A stretch of 64,000 bases of DNA, from the NCBI RefSeq assembly GCF_010645075.1, contig NZ_JAADZV010000001.1:434001-498000 (forward strand), read 5' to 3'. Source of the DNA: Flavobacterium limi. GTDB taxonomy: Bacteria; Bacteroidota; Bacteroidia; Flavobacteriales; Flavobacteriaceae. The position numbers were made by a program, and so were the translations under genes. Each line of letters begins with the position of its first letter. Position 1 is the stretch's first letter. Below the pieces are notes generated by a model. The model saw nothing but the letters and a program-made list of their open reading frames with translations, had not been told where the DNA came from and searched no databases. Shown piece after piece: positions 46,063 to 56,100 of the stretch.

Positions 46063-46536
46063 ATGAAAAATACGCGTTTTAAAATCCCAAATTATTTATT
46101 GGCATCAAAACCAAAACGATTTCTAAATTTTATTATTGATGGTGTACTAAAACTCATTATTGCAAGATTAACAATAAAATTTTTAAATATATCTGAGATT
46201 CAAAAGGAATTAATTCATTAGATATTACAGAACGTTATTTGTTTTGGGGCGTTATTAGTTTTGTGTTATGGAATAACAGAAACATTTCTTTCCCGCTCAC
46301 CGGCCAAGTATTTTACTAAAACAATTGTAGTGATGGAAGATGGATCAAAACCAGCCTTACTGCCTGTTCTTGGCCGATCTTTATTGCGTATTGTACCTTT
46401 CGAAGCATTTAGTTTTTTAAGAGGGCGTGCTTTGGGACTGCATGATAAAAATTCGGGAACTTTTGTAGTTGTAAAATCTAAACTCGAAGAGCAATTAAAA
46501 GAACATCTTGAATTAGTATCTTTAGAAAAGTCCTAA
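46063..46536 (+). pseudogene. RDD-family membrane protein gene interrupted by an in-frame TAG
   Basis: The frame from ATG 46063 reads KRFLNFIIDGVLKLIIARL, then stops at TAG 46219-46221. It continues in the same frame with CYGITETFLSRSPAKYFTKT, VVMEDGSKPA and RSLLRIVPFEAFSFLRGRA. The last parts match the RDD protein at 16473 (ESIFGRSLGKLITGTIVVDE, RLIPFDGFSF). The stretch between is shorter than in the intact paralog. This looks like a decaying gene; a single-base assembly error is the alternative. Confidence 0.7.
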
Positions 46537-46606
46537 AATAAAATGTATTTTTGATTCTTCTAAATCATAAAATCTAAAAATCGTTAATCGACAATCCAAA
46601 ATCATA

Positions 46607-47953
46607 ATGAACTGGGAACAACTTTTATCTCTTAAAAAACAAGGCGACACAAACAAAAGATTACGTATAGAACAAGATGATACCCGATTAGGTTTTGAGG
46701 TCGATTATGACCGTATCATTTTTTCATCGGCATTTAGGTCTTTGCAGGATAAAACACAGGTAATTCCGCTCTCTAAGACAGATTTCGTACATACACGCTT
46801 AACGCATAGCCTTGAAGTTTCGGTTGTAGGACGTTCGCTTGGACGTTTGGTTGGGAAAAAAATTATTGAAAAATACCCTTATCTAAGAGAGGTTCACGGT
46901 TATCATATGAATGATTTCGGTGCGATTGTGGCTGCGGCATCATTGGCTCACGATATAGGGAATCCGCCTTTTGGACATTCTGGTGAAAAAGCGATTGGAG
47001 AATATTTTTCGAGCGGAAAAGGATTAAAATACAAAGATAAGCTTACTGCAAAACAATGGCAGGATCTAATTGATTTTGAAGGAAATGCTAATGGTTTCTC
47101 TGTTCTAACAGGAAGTCGTCCGGGAATAGAAGGAGGATTGCGTATTTCGTATGCCACTTTAGGAGCTTTTATGAAATACCCAAAAGAAAGCCTTCCTAAA
47201 AAACCAACAAGCAATATTGCAGATAAAAAATATGGTTTTTTTCAGGCCGATAAAATATTCTTTCAGGAAGTTGCAGAAGATATGGGGTTGATCCCAAATA
47301 AGGAAGATGATGATATTGGTTTTGAAAGACATCCTTTGGCTTATTTAGTTGAAGCTGCCGATGATATTTGCTATACAATAATCGATTTTGAAGATGGTAT
47401 TAATTTAGGGTTGGTTTCTGAAGATTATGCTTTAGAATACCTCATCAAACTGGTAAAAGATAATATTGGTGTTGATAAATACAATTTATTAGAAACCAAA
47501 GAAGACCGAATCAGTTATCTTCGTGCTTTGGCAATTGGAGCTTTGATCAATGATGCTGTAGAAGTTTTTATTGAAAACGAAGAAGCAATTCTGGCAGGAA
47601 ATTTCCCTTTTGCCTTAACAGATAAAAGCAAATATAAGGCACAGATGAATGATATTATCAAACTAAGTATAGATAAAATCTATCAAAGCCGTGAAGTAAT
47701 TGAAAAAGAAATTGTCGGTTATCAAATAATCCAGACTTTGCTGGATAAATTCATCACAGCTTTTAATAACAAATATGAAGGGACTGCTTCAAATTACGAT
47801 AAATTAATCCTGAAGATGCTTCCTGAAAAGCATCATTTGGAAAAAGGTAATTTATATGAGCGTCTGCTTCATATTTGTCATTACGTTTCTCTTTTAACCG
47901 ATGGAAACGCGTTAGAATTATATGAAATGATTAATGGCAGAAAAAAAAGTTAA
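46607..47953 (+). CDS. dgt: dGTPase-like deoxyguanosinetriphosphate triphosphohydrolase
   Basis: 448 residues. It splits dNTPs to the nucleoside and triphosphate. HD-domain metal ligands: RLTHSLEVSVVGRSLG, SLAHDIGNPPFGHSGE (the HD pair) and YLVEAADDICYTIIDFED. A TATTTTTG promoter box lies at 46546-46553. Confidence 0.93.
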   Translation: MNWEQLLSLKKQGDTNKRLRIEQDDTRLGFEVDYDRIIFSSAFRSLQDKTQVIPLSKTDFVHTRLTHSLEVSVVGRSLGRLVGKKIIEKYPYLREVHGYHMNDFGAIVAAASLAHDIGNPPFGHSGEKAIGEYFSSGKGLKYKDKLTAKQWQDLIDFEGNANGFSVLTGSRPGIEGGLRISYATLGAFMKYPKESLPKKPTSNIADKKYGFFQADKIFFQEVAEDMGLIPNKEDDDIGFERHPLAYLVEAADDICYTIIDFEDGINLGLVSEDYALEYLIKLVKDNIGVDKYNLLETKEDRISYLRALAIGALINDAVEVFIENEEAILAGNFPFALTDKSKYKAQMNDIIKLSIDKIYQSREVIEKEIVGYQIIQTLLDKFITAFNNKYEGTASNYDKLILKMLPEKHHLEKGNLYERLLHICHYVSLLTDGNALELYEMINGRKKS

Positions 47954-47958
47954 TTCAT

Positions 47959-48957
47959 TTAAAAAGCATATACAAGACCTACTCCCAGAACTTGTCTTAG
48001 TTGAACTTTTGGCCCGTCATCTACCTGTGACTTTGAGCCTGAAACAGGATCAACGACTTCTTTTTTGGCTTTAATATCATCGTCGTAAATGATGTGAAGT
48101 CCGATATTGGCCTTTACGTATGCATTGACAACGAGATCCAGACGTGTATCGTAATCTACGTCTACATTTCCAAATCGGTTTAAATAATCAGTGTATAAAG
48201 TCAGTCTGTTTTCGTAAAAAATGTTTTTGTAAATTTCGCTTTTCATGTATCCCGTAAAAAGGATACCAAATTCAGCCTTTACTTTCTGACCTTCTTCAAT
48301 TAAGATCTGATTATCAGGATCAAGAGGATCTGGAGCATAAATAGCTTTTTTAACACCAAAAGCGCCCTGATTTGCTAAATCCTGATCTAATACCAAAGTA
48401 GTTTTTAATGTGATTGGAGAGAAATAAAAAGTTCTGTTCTTTTTTTTGTCTGAATTCTCAGCTCCTGCTCCAAGAAAGATATAAGCCGGAGCAAAAGGTT
48501 TAGAAATTGCTACATCCCTGTTTGGGTATCGATAACCGTTGGTAAACTGGGTGTTGAAATTGAATTTTGCAGAATAAAACCAATTGGATATAGTATCCTT
48601 TCTAAAACCATAAGTAGAGTTAAACTGTACTGCATCGTCCGTTTTTCTTAGTTCTGTCCCATCTTGCTTATTCATTCCATACTTCACAATAAGTTCATTA
48701 AACCATTTGTGATTGTCTTTCATGTATGTTCGGGTAAATTCGCCTTTAAACAATCCTGAAATAGAACTTGTTCCCCCTGCACTCCAGTTAACAAAGGCAA
48801 TTTCTGAAATATCAAAACCAAGTTTGTTTTTTTTCGCCCAGTTAGAAGGAGGCGGGGCTATCTGCCCAGGATCTAATGTAGTTCTGATAATCTGAGAAAA
48901 ACTGTTTGTTGTAAATAAAAGAATGAATAAAAAAAGGGTATAGCGGAGTAATTTCAT
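47959..48957 (-). CDS. DUF3078-type exported protein
   Basis: 332 residues with a signal peptide (MKLLRYTLFLFILLFTTNSF). The opening of the mature part (WAKKNKLGFDISEIAFVNWS, then GGTSSISGLFKGEF) is typical of DUF3078 proteins of Bacteroidota. The alternating aromatic strands suggest an outer-membrane barrel. Function unknown. It is tail to tail with dgt, 5 nt apart, with no terminator hairpin between. Confidence 0.8.
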   Translation of the reverse strand: MKLLRYTLFLFILLFTTNSFSQIIRTTLDPGQIAPPPSNWAKKNKLGFDISEIAFVNWSAGGTSSISGLFKGEFTRTYMKDNHKWFNELIVKYGMNKQDGTELRKTDDAVQFNSTYGFRKDTISNWFYSAKFNFNTQFTNGYRYPNRDVAISKPFAPAYIFLGAGAENSDKKKNRTFYFSPITLKTTLVLDQDLANQGAFGVKKAIYAPDPLDPDNQILIEEGQKVKAEFGILFTGYMKSEIYKNIFYENRLTLYTDYLNRFGNVDVDYDTRLDLVVNAYVKANIGLHIIYDDDIKAKKEVVDPVSGSKSQVDDGPKVQLRQVLGVGLVYAF

Positions 48958-49002
48958 TAGGTTTAACTTTTGATTTCTTTTCGGCTGTGCAAAATACTTA
49001 TT

Positions 49003-50784
49003 TTATAATTTTTTAAAAAGATTTACAAGATTTTTAACGTCAATTTTGCAAAAATGTTGTTGCTCAATTACTGTGCCATGTTCAATAAAAATGTCTGGAA
49101 TACCTAAAATTTCTATTTTTTTTGCAAAACTATTTGCTGTAGCATACTCCAGAACCGCGCTTCCAAAACCACCAATTTTTGTTCCTTCTTCAATGGTAAT
49201 GATATAATCAAAAGAGGCTAATATTTTGTCTAACAAATCATTGTCCAAAGGTTTTATAAAAGGAAAATCGTAATGAGCAATGGTTTCAGGATTGCCTAAT
49301 TGATTTAAAGCGGCAATTACATTATTTCCAATAGCGCCGGTAGATAAAACAGCTGTTTTTGTTCCGGATTTTAAACAATTTGCTTTCCCAATCGAAACAG
49401 GTTTATAATGTCCGAAATTTTCTGTTCTCCAATTTGGCAAAACGCCACGCCCGCGCGGATATCGGATAGCTATTGGATGATTTAATCCCAGTTGGGCTGT
49501 ATATAAAATATTTTGAAGCGCAATTTCGTTTATTGGCGCATAAATGATCATATTTGGAATAGCTCTTAAATAAGCAATATCGAAAACGCCATGATGTGTT
49601 GCACCGTCTTCGCCAACCAGACCGGCCCTGTCTAAACAAAAAATAACAGGTAAATTTTGAATTGCAACATCATGGATGACCTGATCATAGGCACGCTGTA
49701 AGAAAGTAGAATAAATATTACAATATACAATCATGCCCTGTGTTGCCATTCCTGCGGCAAGTGTTACGGCATGCTGTTCTGCAATTCCTACGTCAAAAGC
49801 ACGTTCCGGCAATTCATCCATCATGAATTTTAAAGAACTTCCGGATGGCATTGCAGGTGTGATTCCGATAATTTTTTGGTTCTTTTTGGCTAAATCCAGT
49901 ATGGTCAGGCCAAAAACATCCTGAAATTTTGGAGGTAAATTTTCTTCAGACTTTAGATGAATTTCTCCGGTTGAAGCATCAAATTTTCCTGGAGCATGAT
50001 ATTTTACCTGATTTTCTTCTGCCTGCTGCAGACCTTTTCCTTTTGTAGTAACAATATGAAGAAATTTTGGTCCTTTTATCTTTTTTAAACGATTTAATTC
50101 TTTGATTAATAAGGGGATATCATGTCCGTCAATTGGGCCTGAATAGTCAAAATTTAAAGATTTGATGATATTATTCTGCTTCGGATTTTTTCCGTTTTTA
50201 ACCGCTGTCAGATATTTTTTTAAAGCCCCTACACTTGGATCGATTCCGATAGCATTGTCGTTTAAAATAACCAAAATATTAGCATCGGTAACTCCTGCAT
50301 GGTTTAAGCCCTCAAATGCCATTCCGCTGGCAATTGAAGCGTCACCGATTACGGCAATATGTTCTTTGTCAAAATCTCCTTTTAGTTTAGAAGCAATCGC
50401 CATTCCAAGCGTTGCAGAGATTGACGTTGAAGAATGTCCAACACCAAAAGCATCGTAAACGCTTTCGTCTCTTTTTGGGAATCCCGCAACGCCGCCCAGC
50501 TGTCTGTTGGTGTGAAAATTTTCTCTTCTTTCGGTTAAAATCTTATGTCCGTAAGCCTGATGGCCCACATCCCAAACCAGTAAATCTTCTGGGGTGTTAA
50601 AAACATAATGTAGTGCAATTGTTAGTTCAATCACGCCCAAACTCGCTCCCAAATGTCCTTCTTTTACAGAAACCACATCAATAATAAACTGACGTAATTC
50701 CTGAGCAACCTGAGCAAGTTGCTCTTCTTTTAAAAGGCGTAAATCGGCGGGATTGTATATACCTGAAAGTAAATTGCTTTTCAT
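49003..50784 (-). CDS. dxs: 1-deoxy-D-xylulose-5-phosphate synthase
   Basis: 593 residues from the ATG at 50784. A TTG at 50802 is rejected because the promoter box TAAATTTG (minus strand 50807-50800) overlaps it. It condenses pyruvate and glyceraldehyde-3-phosphate with thiamine diphosphate, the first step of the MEP isoprenoid pathway. Motifs: VWDVGHQAYGHKILT, IGDASIASGMAFEGLNHAG, GPIDGHDI, FDVGIAEQHAVTLAAGMA and DRAGLVGEDGATHHGVFD. Confidence 0.97.
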   Translation of the reverse strand: MKSNLLSGIYNPADLRLLKEEQLAQVAQELRQFIIDVVSVKEGHLGASLGVIELTIALHYVFNTPEDLLVWDVGHQAYGHKILTERRENFHTNRQLGGVAGFPKRDESVYDAFGVGHSSTSISATLGMAIASKLKGDFDKEHIAVIGDASIASGMAFEGLNHAGVTDANILVILNDNAIGIDPSVGALKKYLTAVKNGKNPKQNNIIKSLNFDYSGPIDGHDIPLLIKELNRLKKIKGPKFLHIVTTKGKGLQQAEENQVKYHAPGKFDASTGEIHLKSEENLPPKFQDVFGLTILDLAKKNQKIIGITPAMPSGSSLKFMMDELPERAFDVGIAEQHAVTLAAGMATQGMIVYCNIYSTFLQRAYDQVIHDVAIQNLPVIFCLDRAGLVGEDGATHHGVFDIAYLRAIPNMIIYAPINEIALQNILYTAQLGLNHPIAIRYPRGRGVLPNWRTENFGHYKPVSIGKANCLKSGTKTAVLSTGAIGNNVIAALNQLGNPETIAHYDFPFIKPLDNDLLDKILASFDYIITIEEGTKIGGFGSAVLEYATANSFAKKIEILGIPDIFIEHGTVIEQQHFCKIDVKNLVNLFKKL

Positions 50785-50838
50785 TGTAAGGATAAAAAGC
50801 AAATTTACGGTTTTATATTTAATTTCTTTGGATGTGTC

Positions 50839-51534
50839 TTATTTCAAAAAAAGTGGAACAGAATATTGCATTTTGATTTTTTTTCCGTTGAATTCTCCCG
50901 GCTTCCATTTAGGGCATAAGTTCAGAACTCTGATCATTTCTTTTTCAACAGTTTCTTCGACTGCCGGCGAACACTCAAGAAATGAAACTGTACCGTTTTT
51001 TTCTACTGCAAATGCAAGATTGAGATTGATTTTCCAATAACTTGCACTTTCCGGTTTTTTATATTCTTTCATAAAAAAATTATGAAACTGTTCAATTCCA
51101 CCAGGAAATTCTGCATTGATTTGAGATGGGATTTCTGCTGCATGAGTAGTTTTACTCGTTACTTTTGCAGCGCTGTTTTTCTCATTGTTTACTTTCTCAG
51201 CCTGAATGTTTTTGTTTACTTTGAGTTTAGCAGATTTTATAAGATTTTCCTTTGCCGGTGATGAAACGGAATGATTAGGATTGTCTTTGAGAGAAGTTGT
51301 TTTAGTAAGGATAACTTCTTCTTCAGTGTTTTTTTTAGCATGTTCCGATTGAATTTCTTGTGGAGACGGAGAAATCTGTTTCGAATTATCATTTTGCTTG
51401 TTTACGGAATTAGCAACAACTTCTGTTTTACTATTTTCTTTCTTATTGTCATTTTTATCCGCACAGCTAAACAGTGTTGTTACTGTAATAAAAAATGAAG
51501 CAAATAAAAACATTTTAGAGTAATATTTCTGCAT
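50839..51534 (-). CDS. TonB-like C-terminal-domain lipoprotein (short paralog)
   Basis: 231 residues from the ATG at 51534. The N-terminus has a membrane segment and lipobox-like LFSC (FLFASFFITVTTLFSCADK). A long Lys/Asn/Ser-rich linker and a TonB C-terminal fold follow (LNLAFAVEKNGTVSFLECSP, RVLNLCPKWKPGEFNGKKIK). It begins 2 nt after the stop of the paralog upstream and matches that protein's second half, but lacks its Cys-rich N-terminus. Confidence 0.75.
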   Translation of the reverse strand: MQKYYSKMFLFASFFITVTTLFSCADKNDNKKENSKTEVVANSVNKQNDNSKQISPSPQEIQSEHAKKNTEEEVILTKTTSLKDNPNHSVSSPAKENLIKSAKLKVNKNIQAEKVNNEKNSAAKVTSKTTHAAEIPSQINAEFPGGIEQFHNFFMKEYKKPESASYWKINLNLAFAVEKNGTVSFLECSPAVEETVEKEMIRVLNLCPKWKPGEFNGKKIKMQYSVPLFLK

Positions 51535-51536
51535 AT

Positions 51537-52349
51537 TTAAAGTAAGATTGATAATGTATAAGATGATCGGACAATGTGATTTTTTCGTTTTCCCGGAATC
51601 CATTTCGGACCTGTTTTTAAGATTCTGATAGCTTCTTCACCTATTTCTTTCGGTGTATTTTTGACTATGTTAAAGTTACTCAGACTGCCATCTTCTTCTA
51701 CCACAAATAAGACAGCAATTTTACCTTTAGTTGAGACAGTATAATTTTTATTAAAAAATTTATAGAATTGTTTCATCCCGTTTTCCGGAACAGGTAAGAC
51801 ATCTAAATCAGTTTGATTATAGATAATATGATACTTAAAATTTCCTGATTCACTAATACCAGGAGATATTATTACTCCCATTGTAATTGCGATGTCACGT
51901 TTTATTTTTTTGGTTTTTTTAGATTCTATCTCATGTCCATAACATGTTGAAACAACTTCTTCATCCTGATTTTGTTCTGTATTATCAACAACTTCGATCT
52001 TATCAATTTTCTTTTTGTTTCCATCTTTATCAGAACAGCTAAACAAGGTCGTTCCCATTGCAATAAATAAAGCAAGTAAAAATATTTTAGGATAATGCGT
52101 TTGAGAATATAATACGCGATTTGGAATTTGAATAATTACAGAATCTAATTGCGATTTTTTAAATCTGCCGCAAATACTTCCATTTTGATTCTGAATAAAG
52201 AAATGCTGAATTTCATTCGGGAGCATGGAAGTAAAATCAACCACCGTTTTAGAACAGCTCATACAAAAACGTCCATTATCCTTTGGCGTCATCTTATCCC
52301 AGTTTTCCTGGCAGGGCTCCGGTATGGTGATTTTGTAATTTCTTTCCAT
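51537..52349 (-). CDS. TonB-like protein with Cys-rich N-terminal domain
   Basis: 270 residues. The N-terminal 60 carry PCQENWDKMTPKDNGRFCMS, then CSKTVVDFTSM and GSICGRF, a four-to-five cysteine pattern that looks like a zinc site and is repeated in many Flavobacteria TonB-like proteins. A membrane segment follows (FLLALFIAMGTTLFSC), then a linker and a TonB C-terminal fold (IAVLFVVEEDGSLSNFNIVK, RILKTGPKWIPGK). It may pass energy or a signal to the outer membrane; the partner is unknown. Confidence 0.75.
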   Translation of the reverse strand: MERNYKITIPEPCQENWDKMTPKDNGRFCMSCSKTVVDFTSMLPNEIQHFFIQNQNGSICGRFKKSQLDSVIIQIPNRVLYSQTHYPKIFLLALFIAMGTTLFSCSDKDGNKKKIDKIEVVDNTEQNQDEEVVSTCYGHEIESKKTKKIKRDIAITMGVIISPGISESGNFKYHIIYNQTDLDVLPVPENGMKQFYKFFNKNYTVSTKGKIAVLFVVEEDGSLSNFNIVKNTPKEIGEEAIRILKTGPKWIPGKRKNHIVRSSYTLSILL

Positions 52350-52398
52350 GCTTTGAATTTCAGGATTTAAATGTAATAAAAATAAAGTGTAAAAGTTC

Positions 52399-52411
52399 TA
52401 TTTTTGTACTT
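52399..52411 (+). promoter_or_regulatory. Promoter box directly at the tadA start
   Basis: TATTTTTG at 52399-52406 fits TAnnTTTG, and the ATG follows at 52412. Transcription would begin at about the start codon, implying a leaderless message. Confidence 0.5.
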
Positions 52412-52855
52412 ATGATAAATCCTTTCACCCACGAGTACTTTATGAAGAAAGCTTTGCAGGAAGCTGAAATGGCTTTTAGTAAAGGCGAAATTCCTGTTGG
52501 CGCTGTGATTGTTGTGGCTGATAAAGTGATTGCAAGCAGTCATAATTTAACGGAATTGTTAAATGATGTTACAGCTCATGCCGAAATGCAGTCGATAACC
52601 GCAGCAGCCAATTTTCTGGGAGGAAAATATTTAAAAGACTGTACCTTATATGTCACACTTGAACCTTGCCAGATGTGTGCCGGAGCTTTGTATTGGAGCC
52701 AGATTTCAAAAATTGTTTTTGGTGCTCGTGATGAGCAACGCGGATTTATGAATATGGGAACCAAACTGCATCCCAAAACAACTGTGGTTTCAGGAGTTAT
52801 GGCTAATGAAGCTGCCGATTTGATGAAAAGGTTTTTTCTGGAAAGACGTAAATAG
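52412..52855 (+). CDS. tadA: tRNA-specific adenosine deaminase
   Basis: 147 residues. It converts the wobble adenosine of tRNA-Arg to inosine. The cytidine-deaminase-fold zinc motifs are THAEMQS (His and catalytic Glu) and EPCQMCAGAL (two Cys). The N-terminal YFMKKALQEAEMAFSKGEIP and the tail FFLERRK are typical. A guanine-deaminase-like relative is possible but less likely. Confidence 0.93.
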   Translation: MINPFTHEYFMKKALQEAEMAFSKGEIPVGAVIVVADKVIASSHNLTELLNDVTAHAEMQSITAAANFLGGKYLKDCTLYVTLEPCQMCAGALYWSQISKIVFGARDEQRGFMNMGTKLHPKTTVVSGVMANEAADLMKRFFLERRK

Positions 52856-52870
52856 CCTTATGAAAACCTG

Positions 52871-52956
52871 ATGCCTAGCCCAGATGGAAGCGGCATACTT
52901 TTTATTCGCTTTTTTTGCGGATAAAAAGATATAGCGGACAGCTGGAAACAGCTCCT
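52871..52956 (+). repeat. Interspersed structured element, copy 4
   Basis: CCTAGCCCAGATGGAAGCGG, CATACTTTTTATTCGC hairpin with GCGGATAAAAAGATAT, then AGCGGACAGCTGGAAACAGC. Confidence 0.65.
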
Positions 52957-53141
52957 TATCAAACATCAGCTGACGTGTAACTTCAATGAATACCAAATAA
53001 TTTTGAGTAGGGAATTTTCTTCTTAAAAGATTCAGAAAATATTATACTTTTATCATAATTTAATTTGTGTTTTACTGTTATATTTTTTAACTGTGAAGGC
53101 TATTAAATTTCTTAATTGTTAACCATTAACTCTAAATAAAA

Positions 53142-56100
53142 GTGAAAACAAAAGGATTAGTTCTCGTACTTTGTGTGTTTTTTATTTTTCAATCCTGCGG
53201 GCGAAAATCAGCTGCAGATTTTAATTCTGATTTTTCATTATTTAAAGAGTATATCACCAGTTTTACAGGTGGAATTGTTTCTGCGGATTCTGATATCCGC
53301 GTGGTTTTAGCTTTTGATAAAAACGACTGGAAACCGAATCAGGAATTAGACGATGATTTGTTTGATATTTCGCCCAGTGTGAGTGGGAAAGTTGTAGCGC
53401 TTTCAACCAATACCTTAGCTTTTATTCCAGAGAAAAAGCTAAAACCCGGAACAGAATATCAGGTTACTTTAAACCTGGATAAATTAACTGCAATTCCGAA
53501 GGAAAAAGAAAAGGAACTTTCTAAATTCAACTTTACAGTTAAGACCTTAAAACAGGATTTTACTATAAATACGGCTGATATTCAATCCTATAGTAAGGAA
53601 TACCAATATTTAAACTGTGTTTTAAAAACGGCAGATAATATTGATCTGGAAACGGCTAAAAAATTAGTTGAAGCCAAACAGAAAGGGAATGATCTTAAAA
53701 TTAAGTTTGATAGAAATCCGGCTTCGGGTAAAGAGTTTCACTTTATAATTGACAGCATACAGCGTTATTCTGAGGCCACAAATCTTGAAATTATTTATGA
53801 CGGAGATGATTTTGATATTGATCAGAAAGGCCAAATCGATTTTCCTATTACCGGTATCAATGAATTCAAAGTTATTAAAGTCGAAGTTCCTGATGGAAGC
53901 AGTCAGTCTGTATCGATCAATTTTTCTGAACCATTGGAAAAAGGGCAGGATTTTGCCGGATTAGTTTCGATTCAGAATACCAATAATCTGAAATTTTCTA
54001 CTCAGGGAAATTTACTGAAAGTTTATTTTACGAATCAAAAAGCTCCTAAAAAAGAAGAGCCGGTAGTTGTTGCTGTAGAAGAACCAGTTGCTGTTGCAGT
54101 GGATTCAGCGGCTGTTGTCGTGGATTCAGCAGCAGTTGCAGTGGATTCAGCGGCTGCTATTGTAGAAGAAGCTGTTGAATATGTGCCGGATGAAGAACCG
54201 GAACAAGTGGTAATGGGTGAATTGCTGTTGGAAGTTTTTCAGGGAATTGAAAGTCAGTATGGTAAAAAAATGGAGGCGAACTACTCTGAAAAAATATCTT
54301 TTGACCAGATCAAACCCAATGTTCGTTTTATTAAAAACGGAACGATTCTGCCAAGTTCAAATAATCTAAAACTAAATTTTGAAGCTGTAAACCTTAGTGC
54401 TGTTGATGTAAAGGTTTATAAAATTTACAAGAATAATATTCTTCAGTTCCTTCAGTATAATGAATTAAACGGAGCGCAGAATCTCAAGAAAGTGGCTCAG
54501 CCAATTGCGAAAACAACACTTAATCTAAAAGAAAGTACACTTGTAAATCTAACCAAATGGAATACCTACGCCCTGGACTTATCTAAAATCATCAAACCGG
54601 AACCGGGAGCGATTTACAGAGTCGAATTTGAATACAAAAGAAAATATTCGTTATACAAGTGTGAAAGTTCAGACGAAGATTCAAATCAGGAAGAGGAAGA
54701 AGAAGTTGATGAAAATGATGTAAACTATAGCGGCAATTCGTACGACGATTATTACTATGACGATTATGACTGGCGAGAAAGTCAGGATCCGTGTTCTGGT
54801 TCGTATTATTACAATGCCAGAATTGCTACCAATATTCTGGCTACAGATCTGGGTGTAATTGCTAAAAGAGGTGAGAACAAATCGTATTTATTTGCGGTAA
54901 ATAATATTGTTACGACAGAACCGGTTTCGAACGCAAGAGTAGACTTGTATAATTTTCAACAGCAGAAAATTGCCAGTGAAGCGACCAGTAGTGAAGGAAT
55001 CGCTTCTTTTCAACTGGATAAGTTTGCTTATTTTGCGATTGTTACTTTAGGCGATCAATCTACATATGTGAAGCTGGATGACGGGCTTTCGTTGTCTGTG
55101 AGTAATTTTGATGTTGCCGGTGAAACGTTGCAAAAAGGGCTGAAAGGTTTTATTTACGGTGAGAGAGGTGTGTGGCGTCCGGGCGACAATCTGTATCTGT
55201 CTTTTATTTTGAATGATGCAGCGAATAAATTGCCTAAATCTCATCCAATTAAATTTAGATTGAATGATCCGAATGGGAAAACGGTTTATCAGACGGTTCA
55301 AAAAACAAATGAACTGAATCACTATGCCTTTATAGTCCCAACCAATTCAGAAGTGCCAACCGGTAACTGGGAAGCGATGGTAAGTGTTGGTGGTGCTAAA
55401 TTTTACAAAAGCATTAAAATTGAAACCATTAAGCCAAATCGTTTAAAAATTAAGAATAATTTTTCCAGAAAAACGCTCTCATCGTCGTATCCAAATACGA
55501 GTAATCTTGAGGTTACCTGGCTTCACGGCGCGATTGCCAAAAATCTGAATGTAGAAATGCAGGCGAAGTTTTCTCAGCAGACGACTACTTTTAAAGGTTA
55601 TGAAAAATATTCCTTTGATGATTTGGCGCGTCAGTTCAGTACCGAGGAAATCAACGTGTTCTCCGGAAAATTAAACGAAAAAGGAAAAGCTTCAGTAAAC
55701 ATTCAGCCAAGATTACAAGGTCAGGCACCGGGAATGCTTCGTGCTTCATTCATTACTAAAGTCTATGAAGAAGGAGGGGATTTTAGCACTGATGTAATGT
55801 CGACAACTTATTCTCCATATAAAACCTATGTCGGTATAAAATCGCCTGAGCTGAACAAATACAATATGCTTGAAACGAGAACAAATAATCGTTTTGAGGT
55901 TATTACAGTAGATGAAAACGGAAGGCCGAAATCTGTTAGAAATCTGGAAGTGAGAATTTATAAAGTTGACTGGCGTTGGTGGTGGGATTCTTCGAGCGAT
56001 AATTTATCAAATTATAACTCTTCAAATGCTACAACATCTTATAAATCAACTATAATTAATACCGATTCAAGCGGAAGAGGTAGTTTTCAGTTTGCTTTGA

